DNA of 11,052 nt from an uncultured Kingella sp. (GCA_916720425.1 CAKARD010000038.1:1-11052); one strand, 5' to 3'; numbered from the stretch's first letter, positions 1-6,699 are shown. Notes: generated by a model not told the origin, from the letters alone. Program-made: numbers and translations.

Positions 1-297
1 TTAGGGGCATGTGTCAATGCGCTACTCTTATTCACTACCTTACGTCTGCGACAAATTTATCAACCACGCACAGGTTGGAAACGTTTTCTTATACAAATTT
101 TTATTGCACTGTGTGCCATGGGATTGGCTTTATCCGCAATACAATCTTTTTATGTGATTGATTGGATAAATTTACGCGGAAGTATTCGTGCTTTCATTTT
201 AGGAGGATTCATTACATTAGCAATCATCGTATATTTTACGACACTAAGATTATTAGGCTTACGACTGCAGCATTTTCGTCGTCATGAAATACATTAA
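1..297 (+). CDS. murJ: Lipid II flippase MurJ, C-terminal fragment (partial, left edge)
   Basis: The first frame is open from base 1 to a TAA at 295-297 and gives the last 98 residues of a membrane protein. It begins LGACVNALLLFTTLRLRQIY and continues with a short basic loop (QPRTGWKRF), a hydrophobic helix, a DW-containing loop, a second long helix and a basic tail ending FRRHEIH. This order matches the end of MurJ/MviN proteins of Betaproteobacteria, including the 'G.. NA.LL...LR' motif and the R-rich tail. MurJ flips the peptidoglycan precursor lipid II across the inner membrane. The start and most of the protein lie outside the window. No clear hairpin terminator follows the stop. The assignment rests on recalled family pattern, and another MATE-like or polysaccharide-export flippase is the main alternative. 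Confidence 0.8.
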   Translation, partial: LGACVNALLLFTTLRLRQIYQPRTGWKRFLIQIFIALCAMGLALSAIQSFYVIDWINLRGSIRAFILGGFITLAIIVYFTTLRLLGLRLQHFRRHEIH

Positions 298-363
298 ATT
301 AAAGAAAAAATCCATCTTAATATGATTAAATACAACAAAAACCATTATTTACTTTAAATTTAC

Positions 364-391
364 TTGACATTAAAAACATAAAATGTATAAT
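364..391 (+). promoter_or_regulatory. Consensus sigma-70 promoter of the amino-acid-binding lipoprotein gene
   Basis: A perfect -35 TTGACA (364-369) and a perfect -10 TATAAT (386-391) are separated by 16 bases. The sequence before the -35 is very A/T-rich, like an UP element. Transcription should begin about 6-8 bases after the -10, which falls inside the run of C at 393-400. The TTG start at 459 would then carry a leader of about 60 bases. The promoter should be strong. Confidence 0.85.
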
Positions 392-392
392 G

Positions 393-410
393 CCCCCCCC
401 ACTATAGGGG
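393..410 (+). repeat. Homopolymeric C8 tract followed by a C4/G4 mini-hairpin at the transcription start
   Basis: Eight consecutive C (393-400) begin two bases after the -10 box and are followed by ACTATA and GGGG (407-410). The last four C can pair with the G4 across the six-base loop. A C run of this length at a promoter is prone to slip during replication and could also affect start-site choice. Any effect on expression is inference. Confidence 0.6.
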
Positions 411-458
411 CGAATGCTCGTATTTAGATACAAACAATTTAACACATGAGGTATAACT

Positions 459-1364
459 TTGAAATTCTCTAAACATTTATTGGCTATTGCCGTGACCACA
501 TTACTCACACTAAACGCTTGTGATAATGGAGAACAAACTAACGTATCCAACACTACTACTCAATCTACAATGGCATCTGCATCAACAAATGCTACTTCCA
601 ATGAACGCTATGTAAACGAATTTGCGCAAAACTTACCTGCCAATGCGCAAGAAGTTATCGTTGCCACTCAGCCCAAAAACCCACCATTTGAATTCAAAAA
701 CGAACAAGGCAACATTATTGGTTTTGATGCTGACATTATCAGTGCCATTGGTGCAGATCAAGGTTTAAAAATGACCATTATCGATACTAAATGGGACGGT
801 ATCTTTGATGGTTTACAAGAGAAAAAATATCAAGTCGTAATTGGTTCTATGGGTGATACCCCAGAACGCCGTGCTAAATTTTCTCTCAGCGATGTCTATG
901 CTTATGCACCCAACTCTATTGTTGTGCCTGCCGACTCTAAAATTAAAGATGCTAATGATTTAAATGGCAAAACCGTCAGCATGATTACTGGCTCTTCTAC
1001 CCCCGAAGATTTGGCGGCAAAAAACATTAAAGTTACTGAAGCACCTGTAAGTTCCACTTATTTAGCTTTGACTACTTTGGTAGATAAAAAAGCCGATGCT
1101 GCTATCGTAGATAAACTTGTTGCTGCATACAGCTTGAAAAATATGAATTTCCCAACAAATATCTTGCCATTCCAATCAGAGGAAGAAGGTGCTGTGGTAT
1201 TTGCAGCACATAAAGATGATGCCGCTTTAATTGAGAAAATCAACACTGGTTTAGCAAACATTAAGAAAAACGGCATTTATGATGAAATTTATAAAAAATG
1301 GTTTGGTGATGTGTTGTCAAACGAAAAAGCAAACGAAAAAGCAGCAGCCAGCACAGCAAAATAA
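459..1364 (+). CDS. Amino-acid ABC transporter substrate-binding lipoprotein (SBP family 3)
   Basis: This 301-residue protein is a type-3 solute-binding protein that captures a polar or basic amino acid for ABC import. Residues 1-20 form a lipoprotein signal peptide with lipobox L18-N19-A20-C21. Asp22 at position +2 is, by the E. coli rule, an inner-membrane retention signal. A low-complexity Ser/Thr/Asn linker runs to about residue 50. The binding fold follows (about 65-285), with PPFEF (75-79), GFDADI (88-93), the family segment TPERRAKFSLSD (134-145) containing the likely carboxylate-binding Arg, and the closing KKWFGD (279-284). The start is TTG at 459, with GAGG at 448-451 seven bases upstream; no in-frame ATG fits the signal peptide. 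No permease or ATPase gene is adjacent, so it is an orphan here. The substrate cannot be read with confidence. Confidence 0.85.
   Translation: MKFSKHLLAIAVTTLLTLNACDNGEQTNVSNTTTQSTMASASTNATSNERYVNEFAQNLPANAQEVIVATQPKNPPFEFKNEQGNIIGFDADIISAIGADQGLKMTIIDTKWDGIFDGLQEKKYQVVIGSMGDTPERRAKFSLSDVYAYAPNSIVVPADSKIKDANDLNGKTVSMITGSSTPEDLAAKNIKVTEAPVSSTYLALTTLVDKKADAAIVDKLVAAYSLKNMNFPTNILPFQSEEEGAVVFAAHKDDAALIEKINTGLANIKKNGIYDEIYKKWFGDVLSNEKANEKAAASTAK
1320..1343 (+). repeat. Perfect 12-bp tandem duplication at the 3' end of the SBP gene
   Basis: AACGAAAAAGCA occurs twice in direct succession and encodes NEKA-NEKA in the C-terminal tail after the folded domain. Because the unit is four codons, gain or loss of a copy would keep the frame. 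Confidence 0.85.
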
Positions 1365-1380
1365 TTATTTTTTAATTTAG

Positions 1381-1415
1381 AAAAATAGGCAATCATATAT
1401 TGATTGCCTATTTTT
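1381..1415. terminator. Bidirectional intrinsic terminator between the SBP gene and glyA
   Basis: A perfect 15-bp inverted repeat, AAAAATAGGCAATCA (1381-1395) and its complement (1401-1415), encloses the five-base loop TATAT. The arms end in runs of A and T, giving a U-tract whichever strand is transcribed. It lies 16 bases after the SBP stop and 23 bases after the glyA stop, so it can serve both convergent genes. Confidence 0.9.
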
Positions 1416-1438
1416 ATGCCTAAATATACATAAAAGGA

Positions 1439-2689
1439 CTACGCGCCATAAACAGGATTTTTGTCGCACAAAGCTTTAGCTTTTTGTGCAACTTGCTGCA
1501 ACACGGCTTCATCGTTTGGATTATCTAACACATCTGCTACCAAGTTTGCTAGTTCACGAGCATCTTGTTCAGAAAAACCGCGTGTCGTAATCGCTGCCGC
1601 GCCCACACGAATACCAGAGGTTACAAAGGGTTTTTCTGGGTCGTTTGGAATAGCATTTTTATTGATGGTAATATGTGCTTTGCCCAAAGCTTCTTCAGCG
1701 GCTTTGCCTGTAATGTTTTTAGGACGCAAATCTACCAAGAAAACATGGCTTTCGGTGCGACCAGATACAATACGCAAACCACGTTTGACCAATTCTTCTG
1801 CCATTGCAGCTGCGTTGATTTTTACTTGTTTCGCATATTGTTTGAATTCAGGTTCTAAGGCTTCTTTGAATGCGACTGCTTTTGCGGCAATAACATGCAT
1901 TAAAGGACCGCCTTGTAAACTTGGGAAAATAGCAGAATTTAACGCTTTTTCGTGTGTATTATCGCGACATAAAATCACGCCACCACGAGGACCACGCAAA
2001 GTTTTGTGTGTGGTTGTTGTTACAAAATCAGCAAAAGGAACGGGATTAGGATATTCACCACCTGCAATTAAACCTGCGTAGTGTGCCATATCTACAAACA
2101 AATAAGCCCCCACTTTGTCGGCAATCGCACGGAATTTTGCCCAATCAATTTGCAAAGCATAGGCAGATGCGCCAGCTACAATCATTTTGGGTTTATGTTC
2201 TAATGCTAAACGTTCAACTTCGGCATAATCCAACACTTCGTTTTCATCCAAACCATAAGTAATAGCGTTATACAATTTACCCGAAATATTAACTGTTGCG
2301 CCGTGTGTTAAATGACCACCATGCGCCAAACTCATACCTAAAATGGTGTCGCCAGGTTTTAATACAGAAGCATAAACTGCTTGGTTTGCTTGTGAACCAG
2401 AGTGTGGTTGCACATTGGCATATTCTGCACCAAACAATTGTTTCACGCGGTCAATGGCTAATTGTTCGGCAACGTCAACATGTTCGCAACCGCCGTAATA
2501 ACGTTTGCTGGGATAGCCTTCGGCATATTTGTTGGTTAATTGGCTGCCTTGGGCTTCCATCACGGCACAGCTGACATAGTTTTCAGACGCAATTAATTCG
2601 ATGTGGTCTTGTTGTCGTTCAACTTCGGCGGCAATAGCTGCTGCTAATTCTGGGTCGTATTTTTCAATCGTTAGGCTTTTAGAATACAT
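1439..2689 (-). CDS. glyA: Serine hydroxymethyltransferase GlyA
   Basis: GlyA is a PLP enzyme that interconverts serine plus tetrahydrofolate with glycine plus 5,10-methylene-tetrahydrofolate, the main source of cytosolic one-carbon units. From the ATG at 2689 the protein has 416 residues, the usual bacterial length. Visible hallmarks are ELIASENYVS near 31-40, the PLP-stacking region AHGGHLTHG (122-130), FVDMAHYAGL (198-207), the Schiff-base lysine K229 in TTTTHKTLRGPRGG, and the C-terminal TSGIR motif holding the substrate-carboxylate arginine. A GTG at 2695 is also in frame, but the ribosome site AAGGA (2702-2698) is 8 bases from the ATG and only 2 from the GTG, so the ATG is preferred. 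The close match to Neisseriaceae GlyA is from memory. The gene is divergent from the MerR-family gene and appears monocistronic. Confidence 0.97.
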   Translation of the reverse strand: MYSKSLTIEKYDPELAAAIAAEVERQQDHIELIASENYVSCAVMEAQGSQLTNKYAEGYPSKRYYGGCEHVDVAEQLAIDRVKQLFGAEYANVQPHSGSQANQAVYASVLKPGDTILGMSLAHGGHLTHGATVNISGKLYNAITYGLDENEVLDYAEVERLALEHKPKMIVAGASAYALQIDWAKFRAIADKVGAYLFVDMAHYAGLIAGGEYPNPVPFADFVTTTTHKTLRGPRGGVILCRDNTHEKALNSAIFPSLQGGPLMHVIAAKAVAFKEALEPEFKQYAKQVKINAAAMAEELVKRGLRIVSGRTESHVFLVDLRPKNITGKAAEEALGKAHITINKNAIPNDPEKPFVTSGIRVGAAAITTRGFSEQDARELANLVADVLDNPNDEAVLQQVAQKAKALCDKNPVYGA

Positions 2690-2697
2690 ACACACAA

Positions 2698-2702
2698 TCC
2701 TT
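2698..2702 (-). promoter_or_regulatory. Ribosome binding site deciding the glyA start
   Basis: AAGGA on the minus strand lies 8 bases before the ATG at 2689 and only 2 bases before the alternative GTG at 2695. The spacing supports the ATG and a 416-residue product. Confidence 0.85.
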
Positions 2703-2739
2703 GCAAGTTTAAGTTTAAAAATTAGTGATTTTAGCGTAA

Positions 2740-2745
2740 ATTATA
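2740..2745 (-). promoter_or_regulatory. Candidate -10 box for glyA
   Basis: An exact TATAAT is read on the minus strand, about 50 bases upstream of the glyA ATG. No good -35 hexamer is seen 15-19 bases upstream, so the promoter is weak, activator-dependent or misassigned. Confidence 0.4.
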
Positions 2746-2752
2746 GGGAAAA

Positions 2753-2780
2753 TTGTAGTGAATTTTATTGGTTATATACT
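2753..2780 (+). promoter_or_regulatory. Candidate promoter of the CueR-like gene
   Basis: TTGTAG (2753-2758) and TATACT (2775-2780) are separated by 16 bases, upstream of a ribosome site AAGGA (2809-2813) placed 7 bases before the ATG at 2821. The hexamers are reasonable but not consensus. The region overlaps sequence upstream of the divergent glyA -10. Confidence 0.45.
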
Positions 2781-2795
2781 TGCAAAATTTTCAAG
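2779..2795. promoter_or_regulatory. Candidate CueR/MerR-type operator (CTTG-N9-CAAG)
   Basis: The imperfect palindrome CTTGCAAAATTTTCAAG has one mismatched pair. As recalled, CueR operators in E. coli and Pseudomonas also space their inner CTTC/CTTG and GAAG/CAAG half-sites by nine bases. It begins within the proposed -10 of the regulator's own promoter, which would suit autorepression rather than the usual twist activation, because no good -35/-10 pair with a 19-20-base spacer surrounds it. Confidence 0.35.
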
Positions 2796-2820
2796 CTAAA
2801 TAAATGGTAAGGAATAAATA

Positions 2821-3216
2821 ATGAATATTGGACAAGCAGCACAACAATCAGGTTTATCGCTCAAACAAATCCGTGATTATGAAAAACAAGGTTTATTACC
2901 AAACACCACACGAAGTCTGGCGGGGTATCGCCGGTTTGGAGAAGAGGATATCCAACGCTTGCAGTTTATTCGCCATGCCAGAGACGTAGGTTTTTCGTTG
3001 GCACAAATCACGCAATTATTAGCCTTGCAAGACGATCCCGCACGACGAAGTTTAGATGTCAAAAATTTAACAGCACAACATATTGATGAACTTAACCAAA
3101 AAATTCAAACCCTCACACACATGCGCGATACCTTACAAGTATGGCATGATCAATGTTTAGGTAATGAACAATCTCAGTGTTGTATCTTGGAAGGGTTAAT
3201 CTCAGCAAAAAAATAA
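2821..3216 (+). CDS. cueR: CueR-like MerR-family transcriptional regulator (probable Cu(I)/Ag(I) sensor)
   Basis: The 131-residue product is a MerR-family dimeric activator. The N-terminal winged helix-turn-helix is clear: MNIGQAAQQSGLSLKQIRDYE (1-21), GLL at 24-26, then GYRRFGEEDIQRLQFI (35-50). A dimerisation helix follows (about 81-107). Three metal-sensor features fall at the same numbers as in E. coli CueR: Ser77, linked in that family to monovalent-metal selectivity, and Cys112 and Cys120 in a C-terminal loop ending C-I-L-E. An extra Cys lies at 121. The family senses Cu(I), Ag(I) or Au(I) and activates copper ATPase and oxidase genes. No such target is in the window. Its convergent neighbour is the copper-dependent cbb3 oxidase operon, which may or may not be meaningful. 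The start is supported by AAGGA seven bases upstream. Confidence 0.85.
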   Translation: MNIGQAAQQSGLSLKQIRDYEKQGLLPNTTRSLAGYRRFGEEDIQRLQFIRHARDVGFSLAQITQLLALQDDPARRSLDVKNLTAQHIDELNQKIQTLTHMRDTLQVWHDQCLGNEQSQCCILEGLISAKK

Positions 3217-3242
3217 TAAGGACAGCCTAAACTGTCCTTATT
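3215..3242. terminator. Bidirectional terminator between the CueR-like gene and ccoP
   Basis: An 11-bp perfect stem, AATAAGGACAG (3215-3225) with CTGTCCTTATT (3232-3242), encloses a six-base loop. The left arm overlaps the regulator's stop codon. On the minus strand the stem is followed by a long T-rich run (complement of 3207-3214), making it a strong end for the ccoNOQP transcript. On the plus strand the T run is shorter. Confidence 0.85.
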
Positions 3243-3253
3243 TATCACAGGGT

Positions 3254-4225
3254 TTATTCTTTCTCTGGACCAATTTTGGGAGCAGTATCCGTAGATAATG
3301 CTTTGCCTTTAGGATGAGATATACTCCATACATAAGCCGTCAGCAAATGCAATTTGTCTTCATCCAAAAATCCTTTCCATGCGGGCATTTGGTTATGGCG
3401 ACCACCTGTAATGGTTTCAATAATGGCTTTTTCGCTACTGCCCCACAACCATACATTATCAGTTAAATTGGGTGCTAAACCTATTGTGCCTTGACCTTTA
3501 TCACCGTGACAAGAAACGCAATTAGCAGTAAAAATTTCTTTACCACGTGCCACACGACCTTCATCTAATTCTTTATCAGGTTTAGACAAGGAGATAACAT
3601 AATTGGCCACATCACGTACACCATCTTCACCAAATTTTGGACCCCAAGCCGCCATTACACCTATACGACCATTAGCAATCGTTTCATGGATTTTATCGGG
3701 TGTACCACCATAAATCCAATCGGTATCGGTTAGATTGGGAAAACCACGTGAACCTTTAGCATCAGAACCATGGCATTGAATACAGTATGTTGCAAATAAA
3801 TTATGACCAATCTGCATGGCTTCTTTATTTTTGGCTACCTCTTCAATTTTCATTTTAGTAAATTTAGCATACAACGCACCGGTTTGTGCTTCTGCCGCTT
3901 TCATTTCATTTTCGTATTGACCTCGACTACTCCATGGTTTACCACCAAAGCCTACGCCGTGAAAATCACCCAAGCCTGGATAAACTATCAAATAGCCTAC
4001 GCTAAAAATAATCGTACCCAAGAACATATAAAACCACCAACGCGGTAGCGGATTATTATATTCTTGAATGCCATCCCATGAATGTCCTGTTACTTTGATT
4101 TCTTCATTGGGATTGGGTTTGATTTTGTTTTGCGACAACAATAGCCACGTAACATAAATCAAGCTAAGTACCACAATGGCAACAATATAGTAGTGCCAAA
4201 AAGGGGAAGTGAATTGTGATTCCAT
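3254..4225 (-). CDS. ccoP: cbb3-type cytochrome c oxidase diheme subunit CcoP
   Basis: CcoP is the membrane-anchored diheme c subunit that passes electrons from soluble cytochromes to CcoO and CcoN. The 323-residue protein has two N-terminal transmembrane helices (about 11-30 and 63-83), then a periplasmic part with two cytochrome c domains. Heme sites are C148-IQ-C151-H152 and C236-VS-C239-H240. The likely axial methionines are M191 (VMAAWG) and M280 (QMPAWKG). The length fits a diheme CcoP; some Neisseria species carry a triheme form, and there is no third CxxCH here. The start is supported by GGAG seven bases upstream, and the gene begins two bases after the ccoQ stop. It is the last gene of the operon. 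Confidence 0.97.
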   Translation of the reverse strand: MESQFTSPFWHYYIVAIVVLSLIYVTWLLLSQNKIKPNPNEEIKVTGHSWDGIQEYNNPLPRWWFYMFLGTIIFSVGYLIVYPGLGDFHGVGFGGKPWSSRGQYENEMKAAEAQTGALYAKFTKMKIEEVAKNKEAMQIGHNLFATYCIQCHGSDAKGSRGFPNLTDTDWIYGGTPDKIHETIANGRIGVMAAWGPKFGEDGVRDVANYVISLSKPDKELDEGRVARGKEIFTANCVSCHGDKGQGTIGLAPNLTDNVWLWGSSEKAIIETITGGRHNQMPAWKGFLDEDKLHLLTAYVWSISHPKGKALSTDTAPKIGPEKE

Positions 4226-4227
4226 TT

Positions 4228-4410
4228 TTATGCTCCATTCTCATGACTTGAGGACGCTGTGTCTGATGGCATGTCGTGATCATCAATAATACTCTTGGCG
4301 GCTTCATCGTATTTGATTTTGTTGCGTTTACTAAATACCACCCAAACCACCACAATACAACTTACCCATACCAACACTTGAAACAAACGGCGCACCCATA
4401 TCAAGTCCAT
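4228..4410 (-). CDS. ccoQ: cbb3-type cytochrome c oxidase small subunit CcoQ (FixQ)
   Basis: This 60-residue protein has one transmembrane helix (about 9-26, LFQVLVWVSCIVVVWVVF) followed by a basic stop-transfer segment SKRNK. A charged tail contains YDEAAK, the usual CcoQ pattern. CcoQ is a small accessory subunit that stabilises the cbb3 complex. It starts with ATG three bases after the ccoO stop, with GAGG six bases upstream, and is translationally packed between ccoO and ccoP. The Asp/Ser/His-rich end (DDHDMPSDTASSSHENGA) makes it somewhat longer than I recall for many CcoQ proteins. Position and pattern make the call secure. Confidence 0.93.
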   Translation of the reverse strand: MDLIWVRRLFQVLVWVSCIVVVWVVFSKRNKIKYDEAAKSIIDDHDMPSDTASSSHENGA

Positions 4411-4413
4411 GAC

Positions 4414-5025
4414 TTACCTCTTATCTTTCAACGCCAAACCTAAGCCTTGCAAATAAGCAATCACTGCATCTAGTTCTGATTTTTCTGCTAGCATTTCGGG
4501 TGCTTGAGCAATTTCTTCATCAGTATATGGCACACCAATGGCACGCAATGCTTTCATGTGGGTTACAATTTGGTCAGGGTCAACTTTATTACGTGCCAAC
4601 CAAGGAAAAGCGGGCATGTTAGACTCTGGCACAACTTCACGCGGATTGAGCAAGTGAATACGATGCCATTCATCTGAATAACGACCGCCTACCCGTGCTA
4701 AATCAGGTCCTGTACGTTTTGAACCCCATTGGAACGGGTGATCATAAACCGATTCACCAGCTACTGAATAATGGCCATAGCGTTCAGTTTCAGCACGGAA
4801 GGGACGTATCATTTGTGAATGGCAGTTATAACAACCTTCACGTACAAAAATATCACGCCCTGCCACTTGTAATGCGTTGTAAGGTTTAACGCCTTGTGTC
4901 GGTGTAATGACTTCTTTGGTGCCAAACAGTGGCACAACCTCAACCAGCAAACCTATGCTGATGACAATGACGGTAAAGATAATCAGGAAACCGACTTTTT
5001 CTTCAACAAGTTGTTGTAATTTCAT
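4414..5025 (-). CDS. ccoO: cbb3-type cytochrome c oxidase monoheme subunit CcoO (FixO)
   Basis: CcoO is the monoheme c subunit that hands electrons to the catalytic subunit CcoN. The 203-residue product has an N-terminal transmembrane anchor (about 11-33). Its periplasmic cytochrome c domain has the heme site C65-YN-C68-H69 in the family signature REGCYNCHSQMIRPFR. Also conserved are GHYSVAGE, the WGSKRTGPDLARVGGRYSDEWH segment and the probable axial M137 in ESNMPAFPWL. The length is typical. It follows ccoN by 18 bases and is preceded by AGG eight bases before the ATG, consistent with one ccoNOQP transcript. Confidence 0.97.
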   Translation of the reverse strand: MKLQQLVEEKVGFLIIFTVIVISIGLLVEVVPLFGTKEVITPTQGVKPYNALQVAGRDIFVREGCYNCHSQMIRPFRAETERYGHYSVAGESVYDHPFQWGSKRTGPDLARVGGRYSDEWHRIHLLNPREVVPESNMPAFPWLARNKVDPDQIVTHMKALRAIGVPYTDEEIAQAPEMLAEKSELDAVIAYLQGLGLALKDKR

Positions 5026-5043
5026 TTTGGTTACCTATTGGGT

Positions 5044-6474
5044 TTAGTGTTCATGTGCTAATACAGGAATTTCTGCATCAGTCGGTTTACCTTGTGCTAC
5101 AGTACGATAAACGTTGTAAGCCATAATAATCATACCACTCAAATATAATACCCCACCTGCAACGCGAACCACATAAAAAGGCATGGTACGGCTAACTGAA
5201 GCAATAAATGAATGGGTTAGTGTGCCATCTGGATTCAGCTGACTCCACATCAAACCTTGAGTCACCCCCGCAATCCACATAGAAGCGATATACAACACCA
5301 CGCCTAAAGTAGCAATCCAAAAGTGTGCATCAATCAATTTAATGCTATACATTTCTTTTTGTCCAAATAAGCGTGGAATCAAATAATACAATGAACCAAT
5401 GGTTACAAAACCCACCCAGCCTAATGCACCCGCATGCACGTGTCCTACTGTCCAATCAGTGTAATGGCTCAAGGCATTAACGGTTTTAATAGACATCATG
5501 GGGCCTTCAAATGTAGACATACCATAGAAGGATAATGACACAATCAAGAATTTTAAAATTGGATCAGTGCGTAATTTATCCCATGCTCCAGACAAAGTCA
5601 TAATCCCGTTAATCATGCCACCCCAAGAAGGAGCAAACAAAATTAACGATAAAATCATACCTAAAGTTTGTGTCCAATCAGGCAAGGCTGTGTAATGCAA
5701 ATGGTGTGGGCCCGCCCACATATACGTAAAAATTAATGCCCAAAAGTGAACGACTGATAAACGATAAGAATATACGGGGCGACCTGCTTGTTTGGGAACG
5801 AAATAATACATCATGCCCAAAAAACCCGCAGTTAGGAAAAAGCCCACCGCATTATGGCCATACCACCACTGCACCATGGCATCAATTGCACCATAATAAA
5901 CCGAATAGGATTTCATTACCCCTGCTGGAATGGAAATATTATTCACGATATGCAAAAGGGCAATCGCCAAAATAAACCCACCATAAAACCAGTTTGCAAC
6001 ATAAATATGCTTCATTTTACGTTTGGCAATCGTACCAAAAAATACAATTGCATAAGCAACCCACACAGCAGTAATCAATAAATCAATCGGCCATTCTAAT
6101 TCGGCATATTCTTTACCTTGCGTATAGCCCAGTGGTAAAGTAATGGCAGCTAACACAATGACCAGTTGCCAACCCCAAAAGGTGAAAGCAGGCAACCAAT
6201 TGCCACCAAATAAGCGTGCGTTACACGTACGCTGCACAACGTAATAGGATGTGCCTATCAAACCACAGCCACCAAAGGCGAAAATTACCGCATTAGTATG
6301 CAGTGGGCGAATGCGACCAAAGTGAAACCAAGGACCAATATCTGACAGATTAAGTGCGGGCCAACGTAGTTGTGCGGCAGCAATTACACCCACCAACATC
6401 CCCACAATTCCCCACACTACTGCCATGATGGCAAATTGGCGCACCACTTTGTAGTTATAAGTTTGCGTTTCCAT
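5044..6474 (-). CDS. ccoN: cbb3-type cytochrome c oxidase catalytic subunit CcoN (FixN)
   Basis: CcoN is the heme-copper catalytic core that reduces O2 to water and pumps protons, with the high oxygen affinity typical of the cbb3 class. The 476-residue protein has about twelve hydrophobic helices and no insertion or break. Visible ligands are H59 (RPLHTN, low-spin heme b), H207 (WWYGHNAVGF, CuB), H257-H258 (GPHHLHY, CuB), H345 and H347 (WTVGHVHAGALGW, heme b3 and low-spin heme b). Y317 is the likely cross-linked tyrosine and E323 (FEGPM) the conserved glutamate. GGAG lies seven bases before the ATG. It is the first gene of the operon. The assembly genes ccoGHIS are not in the window. Confidence 0.98.
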   Translation of the reverse strand: METQTYNYKVVRQFAIMAVVWGIVGMLVGVIAAAQLRWPALNLSDIGPWFHFGRIRPLHTNAVIFAFGGCGLIGTSYYVVQRTCNARLFGGNWLPAFTFWGWQLVIVLAAITLPLGYTQGKEYAELEWPIDLLITAVWVAYAIVFFGTIAKRKMKHIYVANWFYGGFILAIALLHIVNNISIPAGVMKSYSVYYGAIDAMVQWWYGHNAVGFFLTAGFLGMMYYFVPKQAGRPVYSYRLSVVHFWALIFTYMWAGPHHLHYTALPDWTQTLGMILSLILFAPSWGGMINGIMTLSGAWDKLRTDPILKFLIVSLSFYGMSTFEGPMMSIKTVNALSHYTDWTVGHVHAGALGWVGFVTIGSLYYLIPRLFGQKEMYSIKLIDAHFWIATLGVVLYIASMWIAGVTQGLMWSQLNPDGTLTHSFIASVSRTMPFYVVRVAGGVLYLSGMIIMAYNVYRTVAQGKPTDAEIPVLAHEH

Positions 6475-6496
6475 GAAAAGTCTCCAAATACATGGC

Positions 6497-6508
6497 TATA
6501 TTAATATA
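6497..6508. repeat. 12-bp perfect palindrome just upstream of the ccoN ribosome site
   Basis: TATATTAATATA is a perfect palindrome lying 12 bases upstream of the ccoN ribosome binding site GGAG (minus strand). It could hold a -10 element (TATATT or TAATAT on the minus strand), but I see no convincing -35. In A/T-rich DNA it may be chance. Confidence 0.4.
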
Positions 6509-6580
6509 TTGAGTAAACGGTTTCGTTTTGTTGCTAACACGTTACCGCTTTTCTTAATTTAACGTCTTTATGCGAAAAAA

Positions 6581-6595
6581 TGCTAAATCTTAGCA
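6581..6595. promoter_or_regulatory. Inverted repeat TGCTAA-N3-TTAGCA in the ccoN leader region
   Basis: This perfect 6-bp inverted repeat has a three-base centre and lies about 110 bases upstream of the ccoN ATG. The symmetry could be an operator or a small RNA hairpin in a long ccoN leader. No recognised regulator consensus matches it. Confidence 0.35.
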
Positions 6596-6699
6596 CAAAT
6601 ACAACAAAACGCGATATTCTAAAACAAAATCCGCTTTTACATCAAACCAAATAATGGCAAAATAGCAGATATTGTCGTTAAATACACAACAATCGTAAG

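Noticed and set aside
446..472. A nine-codon mini-frame (ATG to TAA) overlapping the SBP start, possibly a leader peptide
   Set aside because: Its ATG sits on the SBP ribosome site and has no site of its own; no attenuator hairpin follows.
326..553. A 75-codon minus-strand frame across the SBP promoter and signal-peptide region
   Set aside because: It runs antisense through a consensus promoter and a clear lipoprotein gene, and its product has no recognisable features.
1461..2081. A 206-codon open frame on the plus strand antisense to glyA
   Set aside because: The opposite strand encodes a fully conserved enzyme. The antisense product has no recognisable domain and no ribosome site was evident.
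2580..2592. A near-match to the Neisseria uptake sequence on the minus strand (GCGTCTGAA)
   Set aside because: It lies inside the conserved glyA codons for A-S-E-N and differs from the consensus at the start of the core, so it is explained by coding constraint.
2690..2695. The GTG at 2695 as the glyA start
   Set aside because: It is only two bases from the ribosome site; the ATG at 2689 has ideal spacing and gives the family's usual length.
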